A program made the position numbers and the translations under genes. Below are positions 1-20,802 of a DNA stretch of 64,000 nt, one piece after another. The stretch is from contig OY740768.1 of assembly GCA_963513935.1 (NCBI GenBank), positions 43,022,368-43,086,367 of the forward strand, in the 5' to 3' direction. The DNA comes from Aphrophora alni (lineage: Eukaryota > Arthropoda > Insecta > Hemiptera > Aphrophoridae). How positions within the stretch are numbered: position 1 is the stretch's first letter; the number at the start of each line of letters is the position of its first letter. The notes beneath the pieces were generated by a model that saw nothing but the letters and a program-made list of their open reading frames with translations, made no database searches and had not been told where the DNA came from.

Positions 1-3184
<3,184 letters not shown>

Positions 3185-3230
3185 GTTTCTTTCCATATGG
3201 TAATGAGTTTCTTACCATATGGAAAGAAAC
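3185..3230. repeat. Perfect 19-bp inverted repeat (hairpin)
   Basis: The left arm 3185-3203 (GTTTCTTTCCATATGGTAA) and right arm 3212-3230 are exact reverse complements around an 8-base loop. Directly after it, parts of the right arm recur as short direct repeats (AAGAAACTTATTATGTTT at about 3225 and 3247). It lies about 320 bp upstream of the first coding exon of the MORN gene. Confidence 0.9.
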
Positions 3231-3548
3231 TTATTATGTTTAAGTAAGAAACTTATTATGTTTCTTAGTATGTTTAAGGTGATTTTTGTACTATGAGGGA
3301 ATGGAACTAGGTTAAAAATGACTTCTGTGTACTCTCTAAAAAGTAAATTTAACTACATAACTTACGTGACCAGTGGAAAACAAAAATTTATTTGGTTGTG
3401 AGTGCGTATAACAGTTCACAACTGTCTTTAAGGAATGTTTAGAAAATATTGTCTATGCTAAAGAAGGACAATTGAAGCCAAATAAATAAGCTAATAGTAT
3501 TATAAAGAGAATTACGTTTGTTAGGCTTCTGAATAGACAGTTTTTAAA

Positions 3549-11157
<7,609 letters not shown>

Positions 11158-11207
11158 ACCATCTTTTTTAATTTTAAAATATTAGCAGTTATAAACAAGG
11201 AAAAAGA

Positions 11208-11213
11208 AATAAA
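11208..11213 (+). promoter_or_regulatory. Polyadenylation signal AATAAA of the MORN4-like gene
   Basis: The hexamer lies 50 bp after the stop codon, which implies a very short 3' UTR. Confidence 0.7.
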
Positions 11214-12029
11214 GATTAATTTTGAAATATTTTATAAATTTAACATTGCCAGGATACACATTTGATTTCCTATTAAATAATTGTGTATTTAAGTATATTG
11301 GCTACACATTTTATGAAAACGTAATTTTACTAAATATCGCCTTCTTACTTATCACTGAAAGAAGGTTGGTAAAAAATGTAGTTAGTACGTAACACTGTGC
11401 ACAATGTTCTGTATTGATAGGATGTCATTTCATTTTTAATGAACAAAACTCCTTATTAAAGAAAATTATAGTTTGTGAGTAGTTTGGAAATCGCAGAAAC
11501 AAACCGACAATTGTCAGGTTCAAATTGCTTTGTTTCTAATTTACTCATGAATCTTAACTCTGTTTTATATACAATTTAGCACATATGTTTGGACTATATT
11601 AGGCATTTTTGTGGAATCGGCTAAATAATTTTGACCTGCTGAGTAGATTACAGGTCTGGATTGATTTTCCTGGCCATCATCTTGTAAAACAGAAAATTAG
11701 CAAAAACTGCTAAAAGTCGTAAAATTTTCAATACTGATTTTTTGTTAAAATTCAAAAAGTGAACAAAGTTGTAATATTGTAGAAAAAATATATTGATAAT
11801 TTTAGTTATATAAATTCAATGCCTGGATATTATGGACGACTTGCATATTCTCTGAATTAACAGAAAAATATGATGATTGGAGATGAAATGTGGATTGAGG
11901 GATGCACCTTTTGGTCTTCTTAAAAAGTATGGTCCAGACAATGTCTACACTAATCTGAACGACTATTTTCCTCATACTATTTGTCATATTTTTAAGTTGG
12001 ATCAAGTTTTAAATCTTTACCAAAAATGT
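11214..12029. other. Intergenic, no feature seen
   Basis: 3' flank of the MORN4-like gene. No coding signal on either strand; the short minus-strand frame at 11802-12005 has no support. Confidence 0.6.
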
Positions 12030-12606
12030 AATGAATTTATCTGCATTGATGTATAGTAATGTTATTTCCAAATAATTAATATCTTGATTTGAATCTAACG
12101 TATTCACTTAGCATGGTTGTTAGGGACATAGCCCACAATTTTACTGGCGAAAACATTTAACCGAGTGAATTATAGATGGATTTTCATATCTAGTTTTCTA
12201 GACCCAGAGCTAAGAAGTCATCCATTATAGCAAGTATCTGACACTAATTCAAATTTATACATATATATACTAATATACTTCAAAATTGTAAATTTTCAGA
12301 GTAAAACTTAACAAGTTGAGCAGTACTAGTGGACGAATTTAACTAGAAAAAAATATTTATAAATTATTGTACTCATTATTTTTTTATTAATTTACATTTA
12401 GTATGGAGTAAATCTCTTCATATTAACAAATATTGTAATTCATACATATTTATAAGGAAAAAAAATTAAATGGATTCCCATTACAGATAATTAAATGATC
12501 AAAACACTTCTACAGCTGATCTTTGACTTTTTATGGATCAAATTTAATCATGGGATTTACCAATTTTTCTTCTGCGTTGTTTACAAAACCCACACACTCC
12601 AAGTTG

Positions 12607-12640
12607 TATATAATAAAAGACAAATCTCTCTCAGCATTAT
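12607..12640 (+). promoter_or_regulatory. Core promoter of peptide first exon C
   Basis: TATATAA at 12607-12613, then AGACAAATCTCTCT and an initiator-like TCAGCATT near 12631, about 26 bp from the TATA box and 55 bp before the ATG. Confidence 0.65.
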
Positions 12641-12687
12641 TCCATTATTATCTGTGCAAGTTGTAAGTTACTACTACTACATCAACA

Positions 12688-12705
12688 ATGTATAAGGCTT
12701 TTGCA
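12688..12705 (+). CDS. Peptide middle copy, first exon C
   Basis: MYKAFA, donor GTAAGT at 12706, leader CTACTACTACATCAACA. No second exon of its own lies before first exon D, so it can only splice to 15683 or is unused. Confidence 0.65.
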
Positions 12706-15700
12706 GTAAGTATTTCATTTATTTAAATTTTTGTAAACAATTTAAATTTAAAATTGTCATGTTCTGCACAAATGATCATGATTGGTACACACTAAAACTA
12801 ATCAAGCATTAATATAGTTTTGAATTACACAAGTAATGTATTTGTTTGTTAGCCAAATAAATAAAATAAAATAATTTATGATTATTAGATAGACATATAT
12901 ATCTGTTCTAATATACCATACCAACTGAAGAGTTATATTTTTATTTATTTATTTTCACTTGGTAATTTTATAATATTAAGTCGTTAAAAAGTAGGCCCCC
13001 TAATATTTAAAACAAAAATTTTATGAAGTCTATTAAACCTAATTTTAATCAAGTCTTAAAAATTAAAAGAAGCCAAAAATAATTACAGTTATGAAAAATG
13101 CATATTTATTTCTCTTCTAATATAAATCATAATTTTATAATAAGAAACATATATTCATTCTGCAATCCATTAATTAAGAGTATCAAGGAATATTTCATAT
13201 TTCCTTTAATAAAAATATTGTATTCAATATTATTTTACGACTTTGTGCAAGATAAAATTAGTTTTTAATTAAAATATCTTGAAGTAAATTTTGAAAAAGT
13301 CGGAGGATGAAGATTTGTTGTCCTTAAGGCTAATTGTTTTCCCCTCCAAACCCAGTACATTTTAATCACTGTGTCATGACTTTAAATTGGCTCAAGGTTA
13401 AAATATTAATTAAAGAACTAATGTTATCTACATTGATGTACAGTAATGTAATTACTAAATATTTAAGCCTAGTAATTGAATTATAACTTTATTTGAATTT
13501 ACAAATTTGATGGCATGGTTGTCAGTGACATAGCTTGCAACTTTGTTGATTAACAAAATTTAGCAGGCTCTTATCTCTGTCAGAAAGACTGATTTTCAAT
13601 TCCAGACCCAGAAATACTAACCAATATGGAGAGTATATACATATTTACAATTGATATACTTCCAAACTGTAGATTTTTTTAGAACAAATTAGGCAATAAT
13701 AGTGTGCGGATACATAAATTGGAGACAAATCTTTTACTTCATTTCACTTTTGTTGGAAAGAAATTCTTTGTAAATTGCTTTGTTTAAATGTTATTAATTT
13801 TCATTTGGTTGAAAGTAAATATATTCAAATCACTAAATATTCTAAGCCATACATTTTTATAAGGAAGAAATTGAAAGGGATTTCCACTCTAGTTAATAAG
13901 TAAAACACTGACAACCTGCCTTTGACTCTTTGTTGATACATTCTATTGTTTTGTTTAAATTTAATCAAGAGATTTTCATTTCTTCTTCTACATGACCTGT
14001 GCATTCTAAGTTGTATTTATTAACCTGTGCAAGTTGTAAGATATACATCATTAATGTATAAGGCAGTATGTACTTCTTTTATAAAACTATAGCTCAAAAT
14101 ATTTGTTCAGAAGTATTATTATGTATATAAATATTAATGCATTTTATACAAAGAATTTAAAAAAAACAAAAAACAAATCAATCAGTAATGTAGTTTGTTT
14201 ACTTGGAGATATTTTAATTTTGTTATTGTACGAATTAATGTAAATAATTCCGGATTAATAGACACACCGTACTATAAAAGTAATTCTATTACCCAACTGA
14301 AGAAGAACTGCTTCATAACATTTGTTATAAATTTTCCCTTGGTAATTTTACAATAATAAAATTGTTAAAAATTTATATTCTAAATCAAATTTAAATAGAG
14401 GTTTATACTACACTTAATTTATCATCTAGTATAAAATACAATTTAAAATCAAACTAATATGGAAATTCCATAGTAATTATTATTATTCCACACATTTCAC
14501 AATTATTATTGTTCACATTTTATTACAAATTGTAACAAACTAACAAAATTATTAATGAATGAATGTAAATGAAATAAAACTGTGTTGTTTTACACCAATA
14601 CTTAAGGGTTTGAAAATATGTAATGTTAAAGAAGAAACTAATTGTTGATTAATATCGCCACAAAAATTCCCAATTATATTTTTATTGATGTTATTACTAC
14701 TTAAATATATTACGTCAAGTGTTAATATAACTTCGAAGACTGTAGTCTTTATACAATAATGTAGAGAAATTTGATCATATTCAACATGAACATGTTATTA
14801 GATTGCTTTCATAATGAATAAAGGGTCAAGTTTTAGTGATTTAGAAATATCCGTATGTGGTTCGCTTCAATAAGTCTCTCTAATGAAAAGAAATTTTTTA
14901 AATTTGAAAATTTTATTTACAGTCATTTGTTTGTCCCATTTGGTTTTTATTTTTACTTTATTATTAGTTAATATTTATTTAATAAAATTAAAATAAATTA
15001 ATAGCTAATTTTTATTTTCGCTATCTACTATTTTTAAATGTTGTAAAATCTATCACCCAAAGTCTCATTTTTGTTTAAAATTATAGCATATTGACAAATG
15101 AAGATTATAAAGATCCATTAACTTTAAAAAATTAAAATTGACTTCATTTTATTTCACTTTGAAGTTTATTAAAAAAAAAAAGAAATACTGAACTGTCTTG
15201 AAGAAATATATATGAAACAATTTGTTATGTTTTGTTTCTTTTAAGAAAGTTTCTACTAGACAAAAACATTCATATAATGGCCCCATTATTACCGCAATAG
15301 AATTATGAAGAAGTTGTCCTTTATGAAAGTTACTAATCTGTAAATATCAAATATTGTTATAACATTGCAAACAGATTAGATTAAGTTAGGTCAGGTTTTA
15401 TATTAAAGTTTTCTGAACATTTATAGTTAGGTACGTGAGTTTACACTTTACCTATTCTAACCTAACCTTAGAAGTAATATCTGAATAACGTAAATGATTA
15501 CTTGAAAATAACACCTGTTCACAGTGTTACAGCTAGGTTTAATAATGCAGTGTTGTAGCTTTTATCAATTGTGTCATGTGGTTGCTTTTTCTTCCACATT
15601 AATACATTAAAAAAAAAACTATTTATTATCATTAACGGTTAACCAATTCAAATGATTAAAATGATAATATTTTATTACATAGGTTGTGGTCTTGATGGTT

Positions 15701-15817
15701 CTCAGCATGGTTGCCCTGTTGGGGACTCAGGTTATGGCTGAACCCAAAGATGGAGCTGGTGCACAGACTCATGGAAATGGAGGTTATGGACATGGTGGAC
15801 GCCCTAGATATTCATAA
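12688..15817 (+). CDS. Small secreted Gly-rich peptide gene, middle copy, with two possible first exons
   Basis: Exon 2 (15683-15817, acceptor ACATAG) encodes VVVLMVLSMVALLGT... and the mature peptide, ending RPRYS. It can be joined in phase 0 to first exon C (12688-12705, MYKAFA, intron 2977 bp) or to first exon D (14054-14065, MYKA, intron 1617 bp). Products are 50 and 48 residues: a signal sequence with likely cleavage after VMA and a mature peptide of 25 residues, 8 of them Gly, with two His, Lys and two Arg. C has an intact TATA promoter; D lies at the ancestral distance from exon 2 but has a damaged promoter. The exon 2 sequence is nearly identical to that at 24654. Function unknown. 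Confidence 0.78.
13401..14600 (+). repeat. Tandem duplication, unit 2 (promoter plus first exon D)
   Basis: Second unit of the partial tandem duplication. Boundaries are approximate because the copies are diverged. Similar upstream sequence also precedes the first exons at 23019 (plus) and 7072 (minus), so the same segment was copied with the whole gene as well. Confidence 0.65.
14054..14065 (+). CDS. Peptide middle copy, first exon D
   Basis: MYKA, with GCTTTT (two codons) missing relative to the other first exons but phase kept, and donor GTATGT at 14066. Upstream, the TATA box and the AGACAAATCTCTCT block are missing, so activity is doubtful. Confidence 0.5.
15683..15817 (+). CDS. Peptide middle copy, exon 2
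   Basis: 135 nt, 44 residues plus TAA. Differs from the copy at 24654 by a handful of codons in the signal region and one residue (Ala/Thr) in the mature peptide. Confidence 0.85.
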   Translation, partial: VVVLMVLSMVALLGTQVMAEPKDGAGAQTHGNGGYGHGGRPRYS

Positions 15818-16364
15818 TTTTTTTCTTTAAACCAAAAATGTAAAAAAAAAGTAATATAATTAATCAGGTATATTTCAAAGTTTCTTACATGTTTCATTTC
15901 TTCCTTTATTTCTTTTCTATTAACCAAACTTGTGCTATCAATGGATCTACAATTATTTAAAATAGGTTATTCAACTTTTAGAGATTGTTTTGGGTTTATA
16001 TTGCATAAAACATGCACCGAAGTAAAATATTTGCTACCAATTAGGTTTGGACTACCATTTAGGTAATATTATTATATTGGTACTTTACATGCTTATGTCA
16101 TTTATATAGTGGTAGTAGTACGGTATTTTATAAAAAAAAAATATATAAAAAACTTTTTTCATAAACAAAATAAAAATATGTGATCTATAGCATCACAGCC
16201 GATATTTAAACAACTTCTATTAATCTTTTTTTATTTTGTGGGATAGTTGTGCATCACGAAGTTAGATTTTAAATATTTCTGATTCTTAAATAACGTTTTT
16301 AAACTCTGAAACAAATAATAACAACTTCAACAAACTTTGAGTCAAATTTGAAGAATTATTTAAA
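15818..16364. other. Intergenic, no feature seen
   Basis: 3' flank of the middle peptide gene; AT-rich, no coding signal. Confidence 0.6.
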
Positions 16365-16680
16365 AGTTTCTTCAAAAAACTCTACGTAGATGTTTATGAA
16401 AGCAAGTTATATACGTTGAGATAAAACTATATTAGTAATATTATTATGAAAGATGAGCTTTTTCAAAAAACTCTATTTAGATTGTGATGAAACTTATTTT
16501 ATCAAAAACCTTTAAAGAAAATAATAAGTAAATACCTATATATTTTAAAGATGAAACTATATTATTATTATGAATGTGAAAGATGAAAGTTTTTTTTCAA
16601 AAAATTCTATTTAGATTGTGATGAAACTTTTTTCAAAAACCTCTGCGTAAATTTTGATGATATCAAGCTATATTTATATA
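16365..16680. repeat. Diverged tandem repeat, about 100-130 bp unit
   Basis: The block TTCAAAAAACTCTATTTAGA recurs in variants at about 16370, 16459 and 16595, with TTCAAAAACCTCTGCGTAAA at about 16631. Each is followed by a GATGAAA or TATGAAA motif, and two are followed by AAGCTATAT...ATACGTTGA. Spacing is irregular and the copies are old. Confidence 0.6.
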
Positions 16681-17248
16681 CGTTGAATACAATCAAATGA
16701 TGTTTACATTATAAGTAATGATTACAATATCTACATCTAAAAATCGTAACTCTTTCCTTAAATGTTTTATGAAACATAAGTTATATTTCAATAATCATTG
16801 TTCTAACTTAATGTAAGTTAATATAATTAATTATAAACCCCTATCTGAATGGATCTAATTAGTTAACCTAACCTCAAATTGATTTTATGGCTATTCTAAT
16901 GATTCAACAGATATTAAATTAATAAAAGGTAATTGTTATGGTAATGAATGTTAAATTAATTTAATCTTTCAAGAAATAGACAAGTGATTAGTAGCTTTCT
17001 GTAGTGTTTTAGTGTATTTGAAAAGTTTGATTAATTGGAACTTTTGACTCTGGTAAAACAAATAAAATTCAGTTTTTTCACAACCAACACTTTATCAAGT
17101 TATCATAACATATAAAAATCAAGATCTTTGGTAAAATAGTTATAGTACATAACATGTGATGGTCAATAATAGATAGTCTATTTGAAATTTCGCCCAGATA
17201 TCACTACCATATATTATTAAAGACACAGACCTCGGACTTATCAAGTTA

Positions 17249-17249
<1 letters not shown>

Positions 17250-17308
<59 letters not shown>

Positions 17309-17342
17309 ATATGTATAATTAGTATATATATATATATATATA
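17250..17342. repeat. (TA)n microsatellite, interrupted
   Basis: TA tract 17250-17303, a short interruption, then a second TA tract 17322-17342. The minus-strand frame 17140-17373 is a translation of it and is not a gene. Confidence 0.95.
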
Positions 17343-18050
17343 AAATGTTTTTGTCCCACAAATTGGGGGTCACATGTTGACAGGATAAAATATACTAGTA
17401 GAAGTGATAATCAATTCCAATCTTGTAAGAAATGTTGAACTTCTAAGAAAATATAATGCAGTGCTTTTGTGCGAAGAACTATAGATAACTTGTACAATCC
17501 AACTGTTGTATGTGTATAACAAATAAGAGATACAAATGTAAAATCTTGTTGCAGTGAAATGTATACTTTGTAAGATAGGTCAGTCGAAAAAGTGTTGACA
17601 GATTCTAAAATATTAGTTTCGTTTGTCAAATAGTGTCGGTTGGGACAAACATCCACAAACTAATCTAGAGAAAAAACAACAAGGTGAAGACTTGTAACTC
17701 CGATTTTAAATTTTGCTACGACATGGGTAAATATTGACAAAAGTCTAGCTAATCAATTCCAATTGTATAGATACAACAACCAAGAATATGACAAACATGG
17801 AAAGGGACAATGATCACTATCCTAGGATAATTTTAGGGAATGAAACTAAAACGAATATCATAATAATGTGGAAACAAACACAAAAACTTTTAGAAATAAT
17901 TAAAACTTATACAAATGCGTTCAGGAAAAACATAAGTTTACAGCACTTCACGACCAAACCAAATTAAACCGAGACCATTCTTGTCAGCTATTATATAGAT
18001 TATAAGCAAGCATTGCAGTGCAGTTGAGTTCTTGTCTGTTCATTATATCT

Positions 18051-18176
18051 GTTGAAGAAATTATTTCAACTGTGCAGGAGTATCCATCATGTGGAATATG
18101 CGTCATATGCAGTGCCATAACAAGTCGATGAACGAGCGATTGTGGAATAAATTAGCAGAGGAAGTTTAGGAACTTA
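18051..18176 (+). pseudogene. MADF-domain fragment of a Harbinger-type element
   Basis: Reading EEIISTVQEYPS, then after a one-base shift WNMRHMQCHNKSMNERLW followed by NKLAEE, gives the MADF pattern (hydrophobic start, YPxLW, then a helix with W and basic residues). One frameshift and one in-frame stop (TAG after the EEV) break it; a donor GTAAGT follows at 18177. MADF/Myb-like proteins are the usual second protein of PIF/Harbinger transposons, and a HARBI1-like relic lies 0.5 kb away, convergent. The identification rests on a short stretch. Confidence 0.45.
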
Positions 18177-18574
18177 GTAAGTATCCTATATTAGTTGGTA
18201 CTTCTCCAAAACACTTTGACATAGACATAGACATAGACTAAATATAAAAAAAATGACATTTTTCTGGCTCTTAGTCCTATTTCTGCTCATTTTCCGTTTT
18301 TAATAATATCCTTGTATTTTCGTTATTTCTCAACCAATTAAAAAAAGAAAAAAAAATTGTTGCTCACTAACTTTGACCGTACCGATCAAGTTTTGTATAA
18401 ATCTAACACATTTGCAAACCGGAAGTACGAAATTCTGATGTACGGATGTGCTCCATTTTTACATTTTTGATTGAAAAGGTCGAACTTTAAAGGTTATAAA
18501 AATATTTGAAGTTCGGCTGTAAAACCAGCAGCGGATTATATACATATTGTATACAAAACACTCATCAATGTTTA

Positions 18575-18911
18575 ATGTTTACACATGCTGTTGATGAGGG
18601 AAGTTTCTGGATCGCATTAGTGAATGTAGTAACATCTTCCGTAAACCTATCTCGATCCTTGATAATGGGTCATGGCTTTGACTTTATGTAAATTGTTGTG
18701 GATGTCGGTAACAATAGGAAATGATAAGATATTTGGAGAGAAGACTTCCGTAGGAACATTTAACAAACATTCGACCCCTTGCCAATCGATAATTGAAAAC
18801 ATCTTTTGCACCACACTCAACCAACTGGTTTCTGGGAAAGGTCGTTATAAAAATGGTCACAGAGGAAACCCTTCGACGACAATCTTCCAGCAATCTCTTC
18901 CGAGAAACCAA
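18575..18911 (-). pseudogene. HARBI1-like (PIF/Harbinger) transposase, C-terminal relic
   Basis: The minus-strand frame includes KDVFNYRLARGRMFVKCSYG, which matches the FNYRLSRARRxVENxFG block near the C-terminus of HARBI1/Harbinger nucleases. A later LLHSLMR recalls the VLHNYLR motif in another frame. No N-terminal catalytic part is visible upstream, where the minisatellite begins. Frame changes make it a pseudogene. Confidence 0.55.
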
Positions 18912-18990
18912 TCTGACCCCTTTTCCCGACTAATCTCTCATTTCCAGTCAACTCATTCTTCGATCTCTCGCTTCCACTACACTAATTCTT

Positions 18991-20209
18991 CTGAATATCT
19001 CTGGCACCAAACCGATCTCAATTTATCAGTTTACTCCTTTTTGTTGAATATCTCTGGCATCAAACCGATCTCAATTTATCAGTTTATTCCTTTTTGCTGA
19101 ATATCTCTGGCATCAAACCGATCTCATTTTATCAGTTTACTCCTTTTTGCTGAATATCTCTGGCATCAAACCGATCTCAATTTATCAGTTTACTCCTTTT
19201 TGCTGAATATCTCTGGCATCAAACCGATATCACTTTATTAGTTTACTCCTTTTTGCTGAATATCTCTGGCATCAAACCGATCTCAATTTATCAGTTTACT
19301 CCTTTTTGCTGAATATCTCTGGCATCAAACCGATCTCAATTTATCAGTTTATTCCTTTTTGCTGAATATCTCTGGCATCAAACCGATCTCATTTTATCAG
19401 TTTACTCCTTTTTGCTGAATATCTCTGGCATCAAACCGATCTCAATTTATCAGTTTACTCCTTTTTGCTGAATATCTCTGGCATCAAACCGATATCACTT
19501 TATCAGTTTACTCCTTTTTGCTGAATATCTCTGGCATCAAACCGATCTCAATTTATCAGTTTACTCCTTTTTGCTGAATATCTCTGGCATCAAACCGATC
19601 TCAATTTATCAGTTTACTCCTTTTTGCTGAATATCTCTGGCATCAAACCGATCTCAATTTATCAGTTTACTCCTTTTTGCTGAATATCTCTGGCATCAAA
19701 CCGATCTCAATTTATCAGTTTACTCCTTTTTGCTGAATATCTCTGGCATCAAACCGATATCACTTTATCAGTTTACTCCTTTTTGCTGAATATCTCTGGC
19801 ATCAAACCGATCTCAATTTATCAGTTTACTCCTTTTTGCTGAATATCTCTGGCATCAAACCGATCTCAATTTATCAGTTTACTCCTTTTTGCTGAATATC
19901 TCTGGCATCAAACCGATCTCATTTTATCAGTTTACTCCTTTTTGCTGAATATCTCTGGCATCAAACCGATCTCAATTTATCAGTTTACTCCTTTTTGCTG
20001 TATATCTCTGGCATCAAACCGATATCACTTTATCAGTTTACTCCTTTTTGCTGAATATCTCTGGCATCAAACCGATCTCAATTTATCAGTTTACTCCTTT
20101 TTGCTGAATATCTCTGGCATCAAACCGATCTCAATTTATCAGTTTACTCCTTTTTGCTGAATATCTCTGGCATCAAACCGATCTCAATTTATCAGTTTAC
20201 TCCTTTTTC
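18991..20209. repeat. 53-bp minisatellite, 23 units, with five-unit higher-order pattern
   Basis: Unit start points run from 18991 to 20157 in exact steps of 53 bp (22 steps, no net indel). The unit contains CTGAATATCTCTGGCATCAA, ACCGATCTCA, TTTATCAG and TTTACTCCTTTTTG. Units 5, 10, 15 and 20 share the variant GATATCACTTTAT, units 3, 8 and 18 share CTCATTTTATC, and units 2 and 7 share TTTATTCC. This shows amplification in blocks of five units (265 bp). As 53 is not a multiple of three, the short open frames that cross it are not protein repeats. Confidence 0.97.
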
Positions 20210-20560
20210 CCAATACCTCTTCAAGCAAACCGATCTCGTCCTCGAAATGTGAATTCCCAAACCATTCAAATTCAATTTCACCATCGAAATCACTAACTTA
20301 TTGGAAACAAGGAACAGTTAGTCAGATAAATAACAAGGGAGAAGTTAAGATTGAATATGTTAAAATGCATCATTACAAAAATTACTGGGATCGGTTGAAA
20401 AAAGGAGAAGAAGAAGTATGAACTTAGTTGAGATCGTTCAATGACTGTGAAAGGGGTGAGATCGGTTAGAAATGGTAGAAAATTAGTATCGTTAGGTTAA
20501 AGGCTGGGATCGGTTGGGACTATATCAAAGATCTCACATTTAAGCCATAACTCTTATTTA
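20210..20560. repeat. Flank of the minisatellite with inverted GAGATCGGTT motifs
   Basis: Just after the array, AACCGATCTCG occurs once more. Then the reverse-complement core GATCGGTT recurs at about 20389, 20460 and 20508, with GAGATCGTT at 20425. This looks like the subterminal region of the element that carried the array, in opposite orientation. Confidence 0.5.
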
Positions 20561-20646
20561 CTCTTCTACTATCATGGGTCTCATACGTAGGGATTGAAAA
20601 GGGTGAATCACATGTAGGCTACATAAAATTAAGAATTCATGATACA

Positions 20647-20652
20647 TTTATT
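20647..20652 (-). promoter_or_regulatory. Polyadenylation signal of the knottin-like exon
   Basis: AATAAA on the minus strand, about 73 nt after the stop codon at 20725. Confidence 0.45.
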
Positions 20653-20724
20653 TTGCATTTTGATTACATGAGGAATATTGTGGTCAAAGTTTCTCTCAAT
20701 GTAAGATACTTACATCTCACCGGC

Positions 20725-20802
20725 TCACAAACATATCTTCCCGTTGAGCACAGGAGACATATCCCAACAAATTCTACTGCAGCAATCATTGTGATAGTGA
20801 CA
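20725..20802 (-). CDS. Terminal exon with knottin-like cysteine pattern, partial gene
   Basis: On the minus strand a good acceptor (pyrimidine-rich tract, TTTGCAG) is followed at once by a Cys codon and an open frame of 25 residues to TGA. The spacing is C-x5-CC-x3-C-x11-C plus one residue, which fits cysteines 2 to 6 of the inhibitor cystine knot fold. Cysteine 1 and the signal peptide would lie in an upstream exon that I could not find. A polyadenylation signal follows. Knottins in arthropods include antimicrobial, neuromodulatory and venom peptides; this fragment does not say which. Chance occurrence is possible. Confidence 0.4.
   Translation of the reverse strand, partial: CHYHNDCCSRICWDMSPVLNGKICL

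Larger units (their letters stand above)
12030..13400 (+). repeat. Tandem duplication, unit 1 (promoter plus first exon C)
   Basis: This unit and the next align over most of their length with many substitutions and small gaps. Paired landmarks include GCATTGATGTATAGTAATGT at 12043 with ACATTGATGTACAGTAATGT at 13431, GGCATGGTTGTYAG at about 12112 and 13512, AGACCCAGA at 12200 and 13603, and the MYKA first exons at 12688 and 14054, giving an offset of about 1370 bp. The unit contains promoter, first exon and the 5' part of the intron of the peptide gene. Confidence 0.7.

Noticed and set aside
17140..17373. Tyr-Ile-rich minus-strand frame
   Set aside because: Translation of a (TA)n microsatellite. 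The same holds for 27248-27445.
18672..20160. Several open frames across the 53-bp array
   Set aside because: The unit is 53 bp, so frames change each unit and close quickly; they follow from the repeat, not from a repeat protein.
18991..20209. CRISPR-like array
   Set aside because: Units are joined head to tail with no unique spacers, and the genome is eukaryotic.
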